From positions 62,001 to 126,000 of the forward strand of contig DAIDAJ010000036.1 in NCBI GenBank assembly GCA_027310665.1: a stretch of 64,000 nucleotides of DNA, given 5' to 3'. The notes beneath the pieces were generated by a model, which worked only from the letters and a program-made list of their open reading frames with translations, was not told the DNA's origin and made no database searches. The stretch is from Sideroxydans sp. Lineage in GTDB: Bacteria; Pseudomonadota; Gammaproteobacteria; Burkholderiales; Gallionellaceae. The translations under genes and the position numbers were made by a program. This document shows, piece after piece, positions 49,114 through 59,390 of this stretch; positions within the stretch are counted from its first letter, which is position 1, and each line of letters opens with the position of its first letter.

Positions 49114-49629
49114 CTATCCGGTTATGCGCAATCCGGTCTTCTTTAATATGCGTGTACTGTAAAGGATCTCATGTGCACGGCAATCCTTTCCCAGCAATTC
49201 GGCGATCTGTTGCGCCTTCTGTTCAGTTTCGGCTCGATCATGGCCATGCACCATCGCAAATAGGTTGTAAGGCCAGTCTGGCAGATGACGCGGTCGCTGA
49301 TAACAATGGCTGACAAAATCCAATTGGCCTATTCGTTCACCCAATTCGTCTATGCGTTCATCCGCCACATCCCACACCGTCATGCCGTTGGCTTTGTAGC
49401 CCAATGCGTAATGATTGGGCACTGCCCCGATGCGCCGGATGACGCCGCGTTCCAGCATATTGCGAAATCTCGCCATCACTTCGTCCGGTTTGATGCCGAC
49501 CTGTTCCGCCACGGCGTGATAGGGCTGCGGAACCAGCGGCAACCCTTCCTGTGTCGCAAAGATGATTGCACGATCGATTGCATCCATACTCATTGTTGAT
49601 CCCGGCTCTTTGCCCGACGATTGCGTCAT
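49114..49629 (-). CDS. nirH: Siroheme decarboxylase subunit NirH
   Basis: Part of the NirDL/G/H complex that decarboxylates siroheme to 12,18-didecarboxysiroheme for heme d1. 171 residues; an N-terminal Lrp/AsnC-like helix-turn-helix segment is followed by the ferredoxin-like ligand domain with CYQRPRHLPDWPYNLFAMVH and GHDRAE, the L/H-type signature, and the end ILYSTRILKKTGLRI. Starts with an ATGA overlap with nirG. It does not bind DNA in the family. Confidence 0.9.
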   Translation of the reverse strand: MTQSSGKEPGSTMSMDAIDRAIIFATQEGLPLVPQPYHAVAEQVGIKPDEVMARFRNMLERGVIRRIGAVPNHYALGYKANGMTVWDVADERIDELGERIGQLDFVSHCYQRPRHLPDWPYNLFAMVHGHDRAETEQKAQQIAELLGKDCRAHEILYSTRILKKTGLRITG

Positions 49630-50072
49630 ACCTGCAACTTTAGCTCGACGAAGTATTCCTTGACCTTCGGCATGTTGAAAACCGGATAGCCGGTTTCGTG
49701 CTCAATCGCGCCTAGCGCATTCTGCAGGCCTTGGGGAGTTTCCGTGGCCAGCACGAACCACATGTTGAGTGCATGGTCGCGTGCGTAATTGTGAGCCACC
49801 TCGGGCATTCGGTTGATAATCTCGGCCACGCGATCGAAGTCGTTGGGGGGTATCTTCATCGCGGCCAGACTTAAACCGCCACCGAGGCGCTCGGCATGGT
49901 ACAAGGGGCCGAAACGGGTGAGCACCTTGTCATCAAGCAGCTTCCTGATGCGTGCCAGCAGTTCGCCTTCACTGGTGCCAAGCTGCTTCGCAACCTTGGC
50001 ATACGGATTTGCGCAGATGGGGAAGCCGCCCTGCAAGTGATTGATGATCCCCCTATCCAGGCTGTCCATCAT
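49626..50072 (-). CDS. nirG: Siroheme decarboxylase subunit NirG
   Basis: 148 residues from MMDSLDRGIINHLQGGFPIC. AsnC-like fold with the D/G-type signature HNYARDHALNMWFVLATE and the ending VKEYFVELKLQV. The start overlaps the nirDL stop (ATGATGA), the end overlaps nirH. Position after nirDL and before nirH matches the nirFDLGH order of Pseudomonas, which supports the NirG name. Confidence 0.9.
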   Translation of the reverse strand: MMDSLDRGIINHLQGGFPICANPYAKVAKQLGTSEGELLARIRKLLDDKVLTRFGPLYHAERLGGGLSLAAMKIPPNDFDRVAEIINRMPEVAHNYARDHALNMWFVLATETPQGLQNALGAIEHETGYPVFNMPKVKEYFVELKLQV

Positions 50073-51061
50073 GCTGCCGCCTGAGCATAACGGGCGCCGC
50101 ATTGTTTGAAGCGACGGGTGCTGAACAGGACTTCGCAAACACGGTGCTGCAGTCCGCATTCCTGGCGCATTTCATCGACACGTGCCAGGACTTCCTCGCG
50201 ATCATGGCCATGGATCATACAGAACAGGTTGTAGCGCCAAGCCGGCAGGCGTCTGGGACGGCGGTAACACAAGGTGACAGATTCGAGTTTTCCGAGGCAC
50301 AAACCCACTTCGCTGACTTCCTCGTCGGGAATGTCCCAGACAACCATGGCATTTGCACGGTAACCAAGTTCCCGATGGCGAACCACCACACCGACACGCT
50401 TGATCACGCCCAGGCGGATCAGGTCTTGCACGCCCTCGATCACATCGGCTTCAGACCTCCCTAGCGTCATCCCCACTGCCTTGAATGGGCGTTCGACAAT
50501 GGGCAGGCCCGATTGGATGGCTGCGATCAGGCGGTTCTCCTGTTGACTCGGCAGATATGGCTGTGGCAACGAACCCGAGTGGATATCGATAAAAGCGGCG
50601 CTCTTGCGCCTGGAGCCGGTCATATCAAAGCCCAGGTCGATATGGTATTCCTCCAGCAATGGCAGAAAAAGAACCTTGCAGCCGGAGCGCTCTTCGATTT
50701 TCTTCAGAGTCCGTTGCAGAGCCACTTCATTTGCCGCGGCTGCCACGAACCACAGATTGAAATGATGTTCGCGCTGGTAATTATGATTGACTTCAGGGTA
50801 GCTGCTCACCATTTGAGCCACTTCGTCCAGTTTGTCTTCAGGCACAGCCAGCGCAGCCAGCGTGCTGGCCCCGATACTTCGTGGCCGGAACACAGCGCCA
50901 ACCCTGCTTACGGTGCCTCGTTGCTGCAGGCTGTCCAGTATCCGCAATACCTCGTCCTGTCCTGTTCCCAGGCGCTGGGCGATCGACGCGAATGGCGTGG
51001 GTACAAGCGGAAAATCATGCTGAAAATCGTTCAGCAGACGCATCTCCAGGGCGGCGTTCAT
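50069..51061 (-). CDS. nirDL: Fused siroheme decarboxylase subunit NirDL
   Basis: 330 residues made of two AsnC-like modules. The first (about 1-150) is NirD-type, with NHNYQREHHFNLWFVAAA; the second (about 175-325) is NirL-type, with CYRRPRRLPAWRYNLFCMIH, GHDREE and LFSTRRFKQCG. A short linker rich in S/P (SGSLPQPYLPSQQ) joins them. Fused NirDL proteins are known from Paracoccus and Hydrogenobacter; other denitrifiers have separate genes. The fused halves form the active decarboxylase in that group, with the key histidine in the NirD half expected. Confidence 0.92.
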   Translation of the reverse strand: MNAALEMRLLNDFQHDFPLVPTPFASIAQRLGTGQDEVLRILDSLQQRGTVSRVGAVFRPRSIGASTLAALAVPEDKLDEVAQMVSSYPEVNHNYQREHHFNLWFVAAAANEVALQRTLKKIEERSGCKVLFLPLLEEYHIDLGFDMTGSRRKSAAFIDIHSGSLPQPYLPSQQENRLIAAIQSGLPIVERPFKAVGMTLGRSEADVIEGVQDLIRLGVIKRVGVVVRHRELGYRANAMVVWDIPDEEVSEVGLCLGKLESVTLCYRRPRRLPAWRYNLFCMIHGHDREEVLARVDEMRQECGLQHRVCEVLFSTRRFKQCGARYAQAAA

Positions 51062-52230
51062 AGGCCGGTCCTGTTGGCGCGGTGGGTGAAGAAGATACCG
51101 CTTGGGCTATCGATATGAAGCTCGCCTTGCACGGAAAATGACTCGCTGTCGTATATGGTCACCTTGTTGTCATCGCGCGCGGAGACCCAGACAGACTCGC
51201 CGCGAGGGGTGAATTCCATATGCAGAACGGCCTTACCCGGATGGATGGTTTGTACGATCTTTCGGCTCTGCACATCAATGACCTGCACGGTATCGTTGTC
51301 CGGAAAAGCGAAATTCACCCACACCTGACGGTTATCCGGCCGGGCCACCACGAACACCGGCTGGCCATGTACCGGAATATGGGCCACTTCCTGCCAGTTA
51401 TTCTGGTCAATGACCAGTACTTCATGGCGCCCCACGGCCGGTACCAGCAATTCGCCGCCTGTTGCTGCCCAACCTTCCATATGAGGCATCTTGAATACCG
51501 GCAACTTCTGTTCCCCTTTGCCGTAATGGCTCAGCACCTGCTTTGCGCCCGCCTCCGGATTCCAGAGATCGATCAGCGCCAGACCATCCTCGCCGAACAG
51601 ACCTGCCAGATAATATCGGCCGTCGGCTGTGATCATCGCATCGTAGGGCTCCTTGCCGATGTGCCTGAACTTCTGCAGTACCGGCGCGGAGGGTGACTTG
51701 AAATCTCCCACCCATATCTCACCTGCTTCGAACAGGCACCATACAAAGCGGTCTCCAGGTGCATCAACCAACCCGACGACTTTTGATGATTTGCCTGCAT
51801 CGTCGAGCGAGGGGATATCCGCGACCTGGTCCAGAGTTGCCGAATCGAATATCTTGATGCCTCCGGGAGTGTAATTGGCCACGGCCACCAACTTTCCATC
51901 CTGGGAAATTGCTCCGCCGATGCTGTTACCGGACTGCATCACCCGCTTGACTATACGCATCTCCAGCAAGTCGACTTTGGTCAATCCACCATCACGGCCA
52001 AAAACGTAGGCGTAGCGTCCGTCTCGAGAATAATTCACTGAAGCATGCGAAAGATCCCCAAGACCCGTAACCTTCCCCAGCACCGAACGGCCGCTGGTTT
52101 CGACCACATCGATACTGCCTGTAGCACGCTCGATCACCACCCCGAGATCTCCCGTTCCCCGCAAAGGCACGTTCGAGCACCCGTGAAGGACGAGAATCAT
52201 CAAGGCAATAAAGCTAATGCGACTCAACAT
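51058..52230 (-). CDS. nirF: Heme d1 biosynthesis lipoprotein NirF
   Basis: Membrane-attached periplasmic protein of the heme d1 pathway, resembling the NirS propeller without the cytochrome c domain. About 390 residues starting MLSRISFIALMILVLHGCSN, with lipobox LHGC, so a lipoprotein. Propeller blades include SVNYSRDGRYAYVFGRDGG and HMEFTPRGESVWVSARDDN, ending DSPSGIFF. The longer frame to 52281 is rejected because the lipoprotein signal defines the start; the start overlaps the end of nirC by 17 bases. Confidence 0.93.
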   Translation of the reverse strand: MLSRISFIALMILVLHGCSNVPLRGTGDLGVVIERATGSIDVVETSGRSVLGKVTGLGDLSHASVNYSRDGRYAYVFGRDGGLTKVDLLEMRIVKRVMQSGNSIGGAISQDGKLVAVANYTPGGIKIFDSATLDQVADIPSLDDAGKSSKVVGLVDAPGDRFVWCLFEAGEIWVGDFKSPSAPVLQKFRHIGKEPYDAMITADGRYYLAGLFGEDGLALIDLWNPEAGAKQVLSHYGKGEQKLPVFKMPHMEGWAATGGELLVPAVGRHEVLVIDQNNWQEVAHIPVHGQPVFVVARPDNRQVWVNFAFPDNDTVQVIDVQSRKIVQTIHPGKAVLHMEFTPRGESVWVSARDDNKVTIYDSESFSVQGELHIDSPSGIFFTHRANRTGL

Positions 52231-52570
52231 TTGGAAATCCCAGCTTAAGGTTTTCAACAATCCACTCCGCCTCCGGTTCACTCATGAAACCCTGCCAAGG
52301 TGGCATAGGAGTACCGGGGCGGCCGTACAGAATGGTGGCCACCAAAGCACTGTCTGGCTTCTCCCTGAGCGCATCCGGTGTCAAAGAAAGACCGAGACCG
52401 CCCGTCAATCGGATGCCGTGACATGAGCCGCAGTCGTTACGCACCATCCTGATCAGTTCCACACGGCGTGACGCATCGGGCGTCGCGGGTGCGGCACAGG
52501 CCACCCCATTGAATAACAACGGGCTCACCAGTAATCCGATGAGAGACAGCTGCAATCTCCGCCCACACAA
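52214..52570 (-). CDS. nirC: Cytochrome c NirC
   Basis: Small c-type cytochrome (cytochrome c55X type) that can serve as electron acceptor for NirN in heme d1 maturation. The mature domain has one CxxCH (CGSCHG, residues 47-51 from the start given) and a distal Met ligand probably in GTPMPPW. The start is uncertain: a TTG at 52570 yields MCGRRLQLSLIGLLVSPLLF, a good signal peptide; an open frame to 52684 has no ribosome site and overlaps nirM. About 118 residues as given. Lies between nirM and nirF, the usual order. Confidence 0.85.
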   Translation of the reverse strand: MCGRRLQLSLIGLLVSPLLFNGVACAAPATPDASRRVELIRMVRNDCGSCHGIRLTGGLGLSLTPDALREKPDSALVATILYGRPGTPMPPWQGFMSEPEAEWIVENLKLGFPNVESH

Positions 52571-52637
52571 GGCGCCGAGTACCCTGACAGCTACCTCCCA
52601 AGGATGCAGTACGACGATCGCATCAAATTCAGGCAAC

Positions 52638-52967
52638 TTAATGCGCCAAGACCCATTCAACCAAAGTCTTGATGTCGGCATCACTTACTTTCGGACTATT
52701 CGCGGGCATCGGAATCTGGCCCCACACCCCGGAGCCACCTTCCTTCACCTTTTTGATCAATTTGGCCTCTGCGCCGTTGTCTCCTTTGTATTTCTTTGCA
52801 ACATCCTGATAGGCGGGCCCGACCAGCTTCCTGTCTATGGCGTGACAAGCCATACAATTGCTCGCTTTCGCCAGTGCATCGCCCTTTGCCATATCAACCG
52901 CTGCCTGTGCGGTCTGCATGCTAATCAGCCAGGCGCCTGCCAGAATCAATGCGTAACGGAGTTTCAT
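52638..52967 (-). CDS. nirM: Cytochrome c551 NirM
   Basis: Periplasmic electron donor to NirS. 109 residues: signal peptide (MKLRYALILAGAWLISMQTAQA), heme motif CMACH at residues 38-42, axial Met in IPMPANSPKVSDADIKTLV. Both are canonical for class I cytochrome c551. The ATG at 52967 follows AAAGGAAA; the GTG one codon upstream is less likely. Directly downstream of nirS with 97 bases between. Confidence 0.93.
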   Translation of the reverse strand: MKLRYALILAGAWLISMQTAQAAVDMAKGDALAKASNCMACHAIDRKLVGPAYQDVAKKYKGDNGAEAKLIKKVKEGGSGVWGQIPMPANSPKVSDADIKTLVEWVLAH

Positions 52968-53064
52968 CACAATTTCCTTTCAATATTCATTCTCAGACTC
53001 TCACACGGGAATTACCGGGTTTCACTCCGGCCAACTCCCATCTTCCCGATCGTTCGATCCAGGT

Positions 53065-54888
<1,824 letters not shown>

Positions 54889-54897
54889 CTAAACTCA

Positions 54898-54911
54898 TTG
54901 ATCAAGGTCAA
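54898..54911. promoter_or_regulatory. FNR/Dnr-type box upstream of nirS
   Basis: TTGAT-CAAG-GTCAA matches nine of ten bases of the FNR/Dnr consensus. It lies about 100 bases before nirS and about 200 before the divergent gene at 55107. Placed at -41.5 it would put the nirS start of transcription near 54863. The rest of the 305-base gap has no gene. Confidence 0.65.
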
Positions 54912-55106
54912 GCTTCTCGCAAGCTACAAACTTCTCAAATTTTCCGCTGACAGAGACATGATTTCGGACAAGCCGCGTGCCAGCGCTGATTTCCTTATTA
55001 CAGGTCAATCTCATTGTGCCGGCAGCGATGTTACGATTCGTCAATGAAAGCCCCACAATCTATCTCGGCGCTATTGCGTGACAATCTGAACTGAAGAGGC
55101 GAAATC

Positions 55107-55418
55107 GTGGTTGGACAGGACAAAGAACTTGGATTATTCAAATATTTGCCTTCTGGCAGACGGGCGTTGATCCATTTCTTTGTCATGCTCATCGTCTCCT
55201 GCCTGCTGGGCCCTTTGATCGGCCCCGTGCTGAGCAACTGGATCAACCCTCCCCAGGCTTGGGGAATCTCGACCCGCATAGGCGACTATTCGCTTATGAA
55301 CGTCCTTCTCTGGGGGTTGGCATTTCTGATGTTCGAGGTATTTTTCTATACCGGCTGGTTGATCAGTTTGGCAAGAAAAGGCTGGGAAGAAGGGCGGCCG
55401 AAATCCTGGTACAACTAG
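55107..55418 (+). CDS. Small membrane protein of unknown function beside nirS
   Basis: 103 residues from a GTG with a GAAGAGG ribosome site 7 bases upstream. Two hydrophobic segments (LIHFFVMLIVSCLLGPLIGPVL; LMNVLLWGLAFLMFEVFFYTGWLI) and a short charged end (RKGWEEGRPKSWYN). No family recognised. It is divergent from nirS, convergent with norD, and so lies inside the denitrification island; a role in nitrite/NO respiration is only a guess from position. Confidence 0.65.
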   Translation: MVGQDKELGLFKYLPSGRRALIHFFVMLIVSCLLGPLIGPVLSNWINPPQAWGISTRIGDYSLMNVLLWGLAFLMFEVFFYTGWLISLARKGWEEGRPKSWYN

Positions 55419-55456
55419 AACCGACACTGTTTGGCAAACGACCGCACCATTGTATT

Positions 55457-57283
55457 TCAACGCGTCAGTTGTGCATATAACAGTGGCAATTCGCGCGGCA
55501 ATTCGGCTGGCTTCCGTATCACTACATAGCCGTTGATACCGAACAGATGGGGTAGATAGTCGCTGCCCTTTTCATCGATGGTTACACAGAATGGCCTCAA
55601 TCCCATTTGTCGCGCCTCATGGATGGCAACGCGGGTGTCCTCCACGCCGTAGCGTCCCTCGTACTGGTCCAGATCGTTGGGTTTGCCATCGGTAAGGATC
55701 AGCAACAGCTTTTGCGTTGCCGCTTGTCGAATGAGCAGCTGACTGGCATGGCGTATCGCCGCGCCCATACGGGTGTAAAAGCCCGGCTTGATCGCGGCGA
55801 TGCGTCCGCGTATTTCGTCGTTGTACTTGCGCTCGAATTCCTTGAGTATATGGAAGCGAATATTTCCCCGCTTGAGCGAGGAGAATCCATAAAGGGCAAA
55901 TCGGTCGCCAGTGGCAGAGAGCGCTTCCGAGAACAGGAACAGGGTGTCGCGAATGACATCGATCACGCGCTCGCGATCGCTGATGTAGGAATCGGTGGAG
56001 AGCGACAGGTCCGCCAGCAGCAGGCATGCCAGATCGCGGTCGCGGTATTGATGTGCTTTGTAAAGTCCCCGCTCCCTTGCCTGAAAGCCACCCATGCGGT
56101 CGGCACTGAATTGCACGCAGGCATCCAGATCTAGCTCACTGCCGTCGAATTGCCCCTTGAACCACACCTTGGATGGTGTCAACGCTGCGAACTGATTGCG
56201 CAGGCGGCGCGCGGTCGCGGACAGGTGCGCCGGCAGTGGCAACGGTTCGGCGCTGCGTGCCAGCATGGGCTGCAACCGACAGTGTGCCGGTTGCAGGAGC
56301 TGCTTTTTATAATGCCACTCAGGCAGCAGGATCCCCTCACCCAGTGGCAAATCATCTGATGCCGGCGAAGGCAAGTCGAGATCGAACTTCAGGCGCGAGG
56401 CAGCGGTCTTGCCGTCCTGCGCCACGCTCAAGCGATCCATATCCTCTGCCGGGCGGCCGTCAGGCGAGTCATCTTCCTCGGTCGGGCGATTAACCTTTAT
56501 ATATTCTGCCCAGCTCAGAATGCTCTCTGCGCGGAAGGACATCATGAAGCCGTCTTTGCTGTCCGGCATATCGACTCGCTCCGCCTGGTAACGACGGTCA
56601 TTCTCTTTCTTTAAGCAGGCTCCGGCTTCGTGATCTTGCGGGTCGTCGCGCTTGCCGCTTGCGGTTTCGCTGGCAGGAGGATCGGGATGGAGCCACAGGT
56701 AAACCGGCTGAGGGGGGCGTACGGCCGGAGGCAGGCGCTCCACGCTTCCGGGGTTCAGCAACGCAGCTCGAATGGCCTCTTCCTGTTCCCGCTCTCCGGA
56801 CGACAATCGCTCGGGTAGAGGGCGCGTGGACAGTACAGCATCCTTCAGGCGTTGATAACGGCAGGACAAGCCCGGAAAACGCGCCAGCACATCCTGCGTG
56901 GCTCGCTGATTACGCTGTATCCACGGCAGTGCGGCGTCGGATCCGGTGGCTGCCAAGGCGATCAGCCAGATGTACAGGTCACGATTCAAGTCCATCCGTG
57001 GAAAAAGATCGATCGCTGTGGGCAGATGCAGGGTCTCCCCGTCCAGCCACGTCAACTCGGCTTTCAGATTACTGCCCGCAATGCGCTGTAGCAGGCTGCG
57101 CTTTGCGCCGTGCGCGGTTGCTGCCGCCGATTTCACCGCGAGCCCGCTATCTCCGCCCCAGGAGCGGAACAGGATACCGGCGGTCTTGCCGATCTGCTCC
57201 AGCGTCACCGCCTCCTTTGGGTAACGCTTGTCAGCCGCGTCGGTAATGAACTTGTGCCACAAGGCACCGACATATTCTTCCAT
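55457..57283 (-). CDS. norD: NO reductase activation protein NorD
   Basis: 608-residue cytoplasmic protein with a C-terminal von Willebrand A domain (LACLLLADLSLSTDSYISD, with the MIDAS DxSxS motif as DLSLS; second acidic site LILTDGKPNDLDQYEG) required for cNOR activation together with the NorQ ATPase. The long N-terminal part is less conserved, with a variable acidic region near 200-320. No signal peptide or membrane helix. Last gene of the nor cluster; its start directly abuts the stop of the iron-sulfur protein gene (one base apart). Confidence 0.93.
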   Translation of the reverse strand: MEEYVGALWHKFITDAADKRYPKEAVTLEQIGKTAGILFRSWGGDSGLAVKSAAATAHGAKRSLLQRIAGSNLKAELTWLDGETLHLPTAIDLFPRMDLNRDLYIWLIALAATGSDAALPWIQRNQRATQDVLARFPGLSCRYQRLKDAVLSTRPLPERLSSGEREQEEAIRAALLNPGSVERLPPAVRPPQPVYLWLHPDPPASETASGKRDDPQDHEAGACLKKENDRRYQAERVDMPDSKDGFMMSFRAESILSWAEYIKVNRPTEEDDSPDGRPAEDMDRLSVAQDGKTAASRLKFDLDLPSPASDDLPLGEGILLPEWHYKKQLLQPAHCRLQPMLARSAEPLPLPAHLSATARRLRNQFAALTPSKVWFKGQFDGSELDLDACVQFSADRMGGFQARERGLYKAHQYRDRDLACLLLADLSLSTDSYISDRERVIDVIRDTLFLFSEALSATGDRFALYGFSSLKRGNIRFHILKEFERKYNDEIRGRIAAIKPGFYTRMGAAIRHASQLLIRQAATQKLLLILTDGKPNDLDQYEGRYGVEDTRVAIHEARQMGLRPFCVTIDEKGSDYLPHLFGINGYVVIRKPAELPRELPLLYAQLTR

Positions 57284-58252
57284 TTATTTCTTTTGATCCT
57301 GTCCGTAGCAATCATCCGGGATGCCATCGTGATGTCCGAAATCACGCGCCGATTTGTCAAGCGCACATTCGCGCTCCACCCACTTCAAAAGGGAACCGTT
57401 GGGATTGTCGATCTGCACCTGGGAACAGGCGCTTGCACATTGCCCGCACTGGGTGCAGGTGAAAATCAGGCGCTTGATCTTGCGCGGATTCAGACGCATG
57501 GGGCAAATGTTGTCACAGGCCGAGTTGCAGTCGACGCACTCATCCACACGGCGGCGATTGAACCCGATCACCATGGCTTTGCGGTTACCCATCCAGGCGA
57601 TGCTCTGGAACAGACCCACGGCGCACGCATAGCGGCAGAACAGATGGCGCGCGAACATGAATTCGACAAAGAATGCGACGGTGCCGACACCGAGAAAAAC
57701 GCCCTGGTTGCGCGTCAGCGTACCGTGCCACAGGTTGCCGTAGATCTCGGTTGGCGGCAACAGATAGGTCAGCAGCACGATCGCCCATACGAATGCAAAG
57801 GCAACTACCAGTGCCAGCAGCACCGGCCAGTAAAAGGGGTTGGCCCGGGTGATGGTGCCATCGGCATTCTTCTCCGACAGCGCGTGGCGATCCCAGAGAC
57901 TTTGTCGGCCGATGGTGCGACGCATGAGCTGGTTGACGGTTTCCACAACCGAAAAATGAGGGCACAGCCAGCCGCAATAAAGTCGCCCGTATTTCCAGGA
58001 CACCCATGCGCCGAGTGCAATGGTACCCAGGATAGGCAGGCCGCCGCGGAGCACGATGTTAATCGCGGCCTGCGTGACGTCGATCTTCCCCGCAACGAAA
58101 TCGTCCAGCCCCAGCGTCCAGTGCATACCGAGAAAAAAGAAGTGCTTGAGATTGAGGTCAAGGCGAAACAGATCGAACACCGGCGCAAGCACGAACAACA
58201 TGAAGAAAGCCGCCTGGAACAGTAATCGTTTGCGCTGTATATCAGATTTCAC
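57284..58252 (-). CDS. Membrane 4Fe-4S protein of the CcoG/NapH/NosR type within the nor cluster
   Basis: 322 residues with about five membrane segments and four Cys-rich motifs: YCGWLCPHFSVVE near 95, FCRYACAVGLFQ near 210, and two 4Fe-4S ferredoxin motifs, CVDCNSACDNICP and CTQCGQCASACS near 240-280. Family members (NapH, NosR C-terminus, CcoG) move electrons from the membrane pool or reduce metal during assembly. It is placed between norQ and norD, where most denitrifiers have nothing, so it may supply electrons or iron for NorCB maturation (inference). Name not certain: lacks the C-terminal domain of CcoG. Confidence 0.85.
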   Translation of the reverse strand: MKSDIQRKRLLFQAAFFMLFVLAPVFDLFRLDLNLKHFFFLGMHWTLGLDDFVAGKIDVTQAAINIVLRGGLPILGTIALGAWVSWKYGRLYCGWLCPHFSVVETVNQLMRRTIGRQSLWDRHALSEKNADGTITRANPFYWPVLLALVVAFAFVWAIVLLTYLLPPTEIYGNLWHGTLTRNQGVFLGVGTVAFFVEFMFARHLFCRYACAVGLFQSIAWMGNRKAMVIGFNRRRVDECVDCNSACDNICPMRLNPRKIKRLIFTCTQCGQCASACSQVQIDNPNGSLLKWVERECALDKSARDFGHHDGIPDDCYGQDQKK

Positions 58253-58264
58253 AGCGAGTCGCCT

Positions 58265-59047
58265 TCATTTTCCGAAACTGGCATAGACGATCTCCATCAG
58301 CGCTTCGGCTGTTTCTTCGTCGTCGGTAAGCGGTTCGACCAGTGCGGCACGGCAGGCATCCATCGGATCGAAGCCGCTACTGATCAGTGTTGCCGCATAA
58401 ACCAGCAGACGCGTGCTGGCGGCCTCTTCCAGATCATGTTCCTTGAGTGTGCGCAGGCTATTGGCAAGATTGACCAGTCTTTTCGCCAGCATGGCATCCA
58501 CGCCTGTCTCGCCGATGACGATCTGCTGTTCCAGTTCAGGCTCGGGAAAATCGAAACGCAGGCTGACGAAGCGCTGCCGTGTACTCGGCTTCATGCCCTT
58601 GAGGAAGTTCTGGTAGCCGGGGTTATAGGACACGACCAGCATGAACTCCGGCGGTGCCGAGAGAATCTCTCCCGTGCGCTCGATCGGCAGGATGCGGCGG
58701 TCGTCGGAGAGCGGGTGCAACACCACGGTGGTGTCCTTGCGCGCTTCCACCACCTCGTCCAGGTAACAGATTCCCCCTTCACGCACCGCTCTGGTAAGCG
58801 GACCGTCGTTCCAGTAGGTTACGCCGTCGCCGATCAGATGCCGACCAACCAGATCGGAGGCAGTCAGATCATCGTGGCATGAGACAGTATAAAGCGGCAA
58901 GCCGATCTTTTTTGCCATAAACGACACGAAGCGCGTCTTGCCGCAACCGGTCGGCCCCTTGATCAATAAAGGAAGTTGCTTGCGAAAGGCGTGTTCAAAA
59001 AGCTCGATCTCGTTGCCATGCGGCTTGTAGAAAGGAAGGTCGATCAT
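58265..59047 (-). CDS. norQ: MoxR-type AAA+ ATPase NorQ
   Basis: 260 residues from MIDLPFYKPHGNEIELFEHA. Walker A GPTGCGKTRFVSF, Walker B ICYLDEVVEA, sensor SYNPGYQNFLKGMKPSTRQRF. NorQ works with NorD to load the non-heme iron into NorB. The frame is open 96 codons further upstream but that part has no family similarity and overlaps norF. AAGG precedes the ATG. Confidence 0.94.
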   Translation of the reverse strand: MIDLPFYKPHGNEIELFEHAFRKQLPLLIKGPTGCGKTRFVSFMAKKIGLPLYTVSCHDDLTASDLVGRHLIGDGVTYWNDGPLTRAVREGGICYLDEVVEARKDTTVVLHPLSDDRRILPIERTGEILSAPPEFMLVVSYNPGYQNFLKGMKPSTRQRFVSLRFDFPEPELEQQIVIGETGVDAMLAKRLVNLANSLRTLKEHDLEEAASTRLLVYAATLISSGFDPMDACRAALVEPLTDDEETAEALMEIVYASFGK

Positions 59048-59100
59048 GTGCGGAACCTTGGTAAAAGGGTGGATCAAGTCTAGGTCAAGCGGCCGGATTT

Positions 59101-59382
59101 TTACTTGACCGCGGATAAGTAAGCGATCGTAACGAGCCCTGCCACCAGCAATAGCCAGCCCAGCACGATTCCCCGCCACAGCCAGCGCGTGCGACGCAAG
59201 CCCATGAAATGATCGGATACCATTTGCACCTTGATCACTGCGGTGCCAAGCACCATAAGCATGACCCCCCAACCGCCAAGCTTCGCTTCTCCGATGGCAT
59301 AAGTGATCAGCGTCAAGAACATCAGAGCCAGCCACACAATGGTGCTCGATCGGATAAAGTGTGGTCTATGTACAGTGTCCAT
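59101..59382 (-). CDS. norF: NorF-like small membrane subunit
   Basis: 93 residues, starting MDTVHRPHFIRSSTIVWLAL, with three membrane helices (STIVWLALMFLTLITYAI; GWGVMLMVLGTAVIKVQMV; IVLGWLLLVAGLVTIAYL). Resembles cytochrome oxidase subunit IV-like proteins named NorF in nor clusters, needed for full NO reductase activity in Paracoccus. Starts 8 bases after norE ends; the longer frame to 59709 is a shadow of norE. Confidence 0.8.
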   Translation of the reverse strand: MDTVHRPHFIRSSTIVWLALMFLTLITYAIGEAKLGGWGVMLMVLGTAVIKVQMVSDHFMGLRRTRWLWRGIVLGWLLLVAGLVTIAYLSAVK

Positions 59383-59390
59383 GAACGTTT

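Noticed and set aside
52571-52684. Longer NirC with an N-terminal extension to 52684
   Set aside because: The extension overlaps nirM, has no ribosome site and would bury the signal peptide in the middle of the protein.
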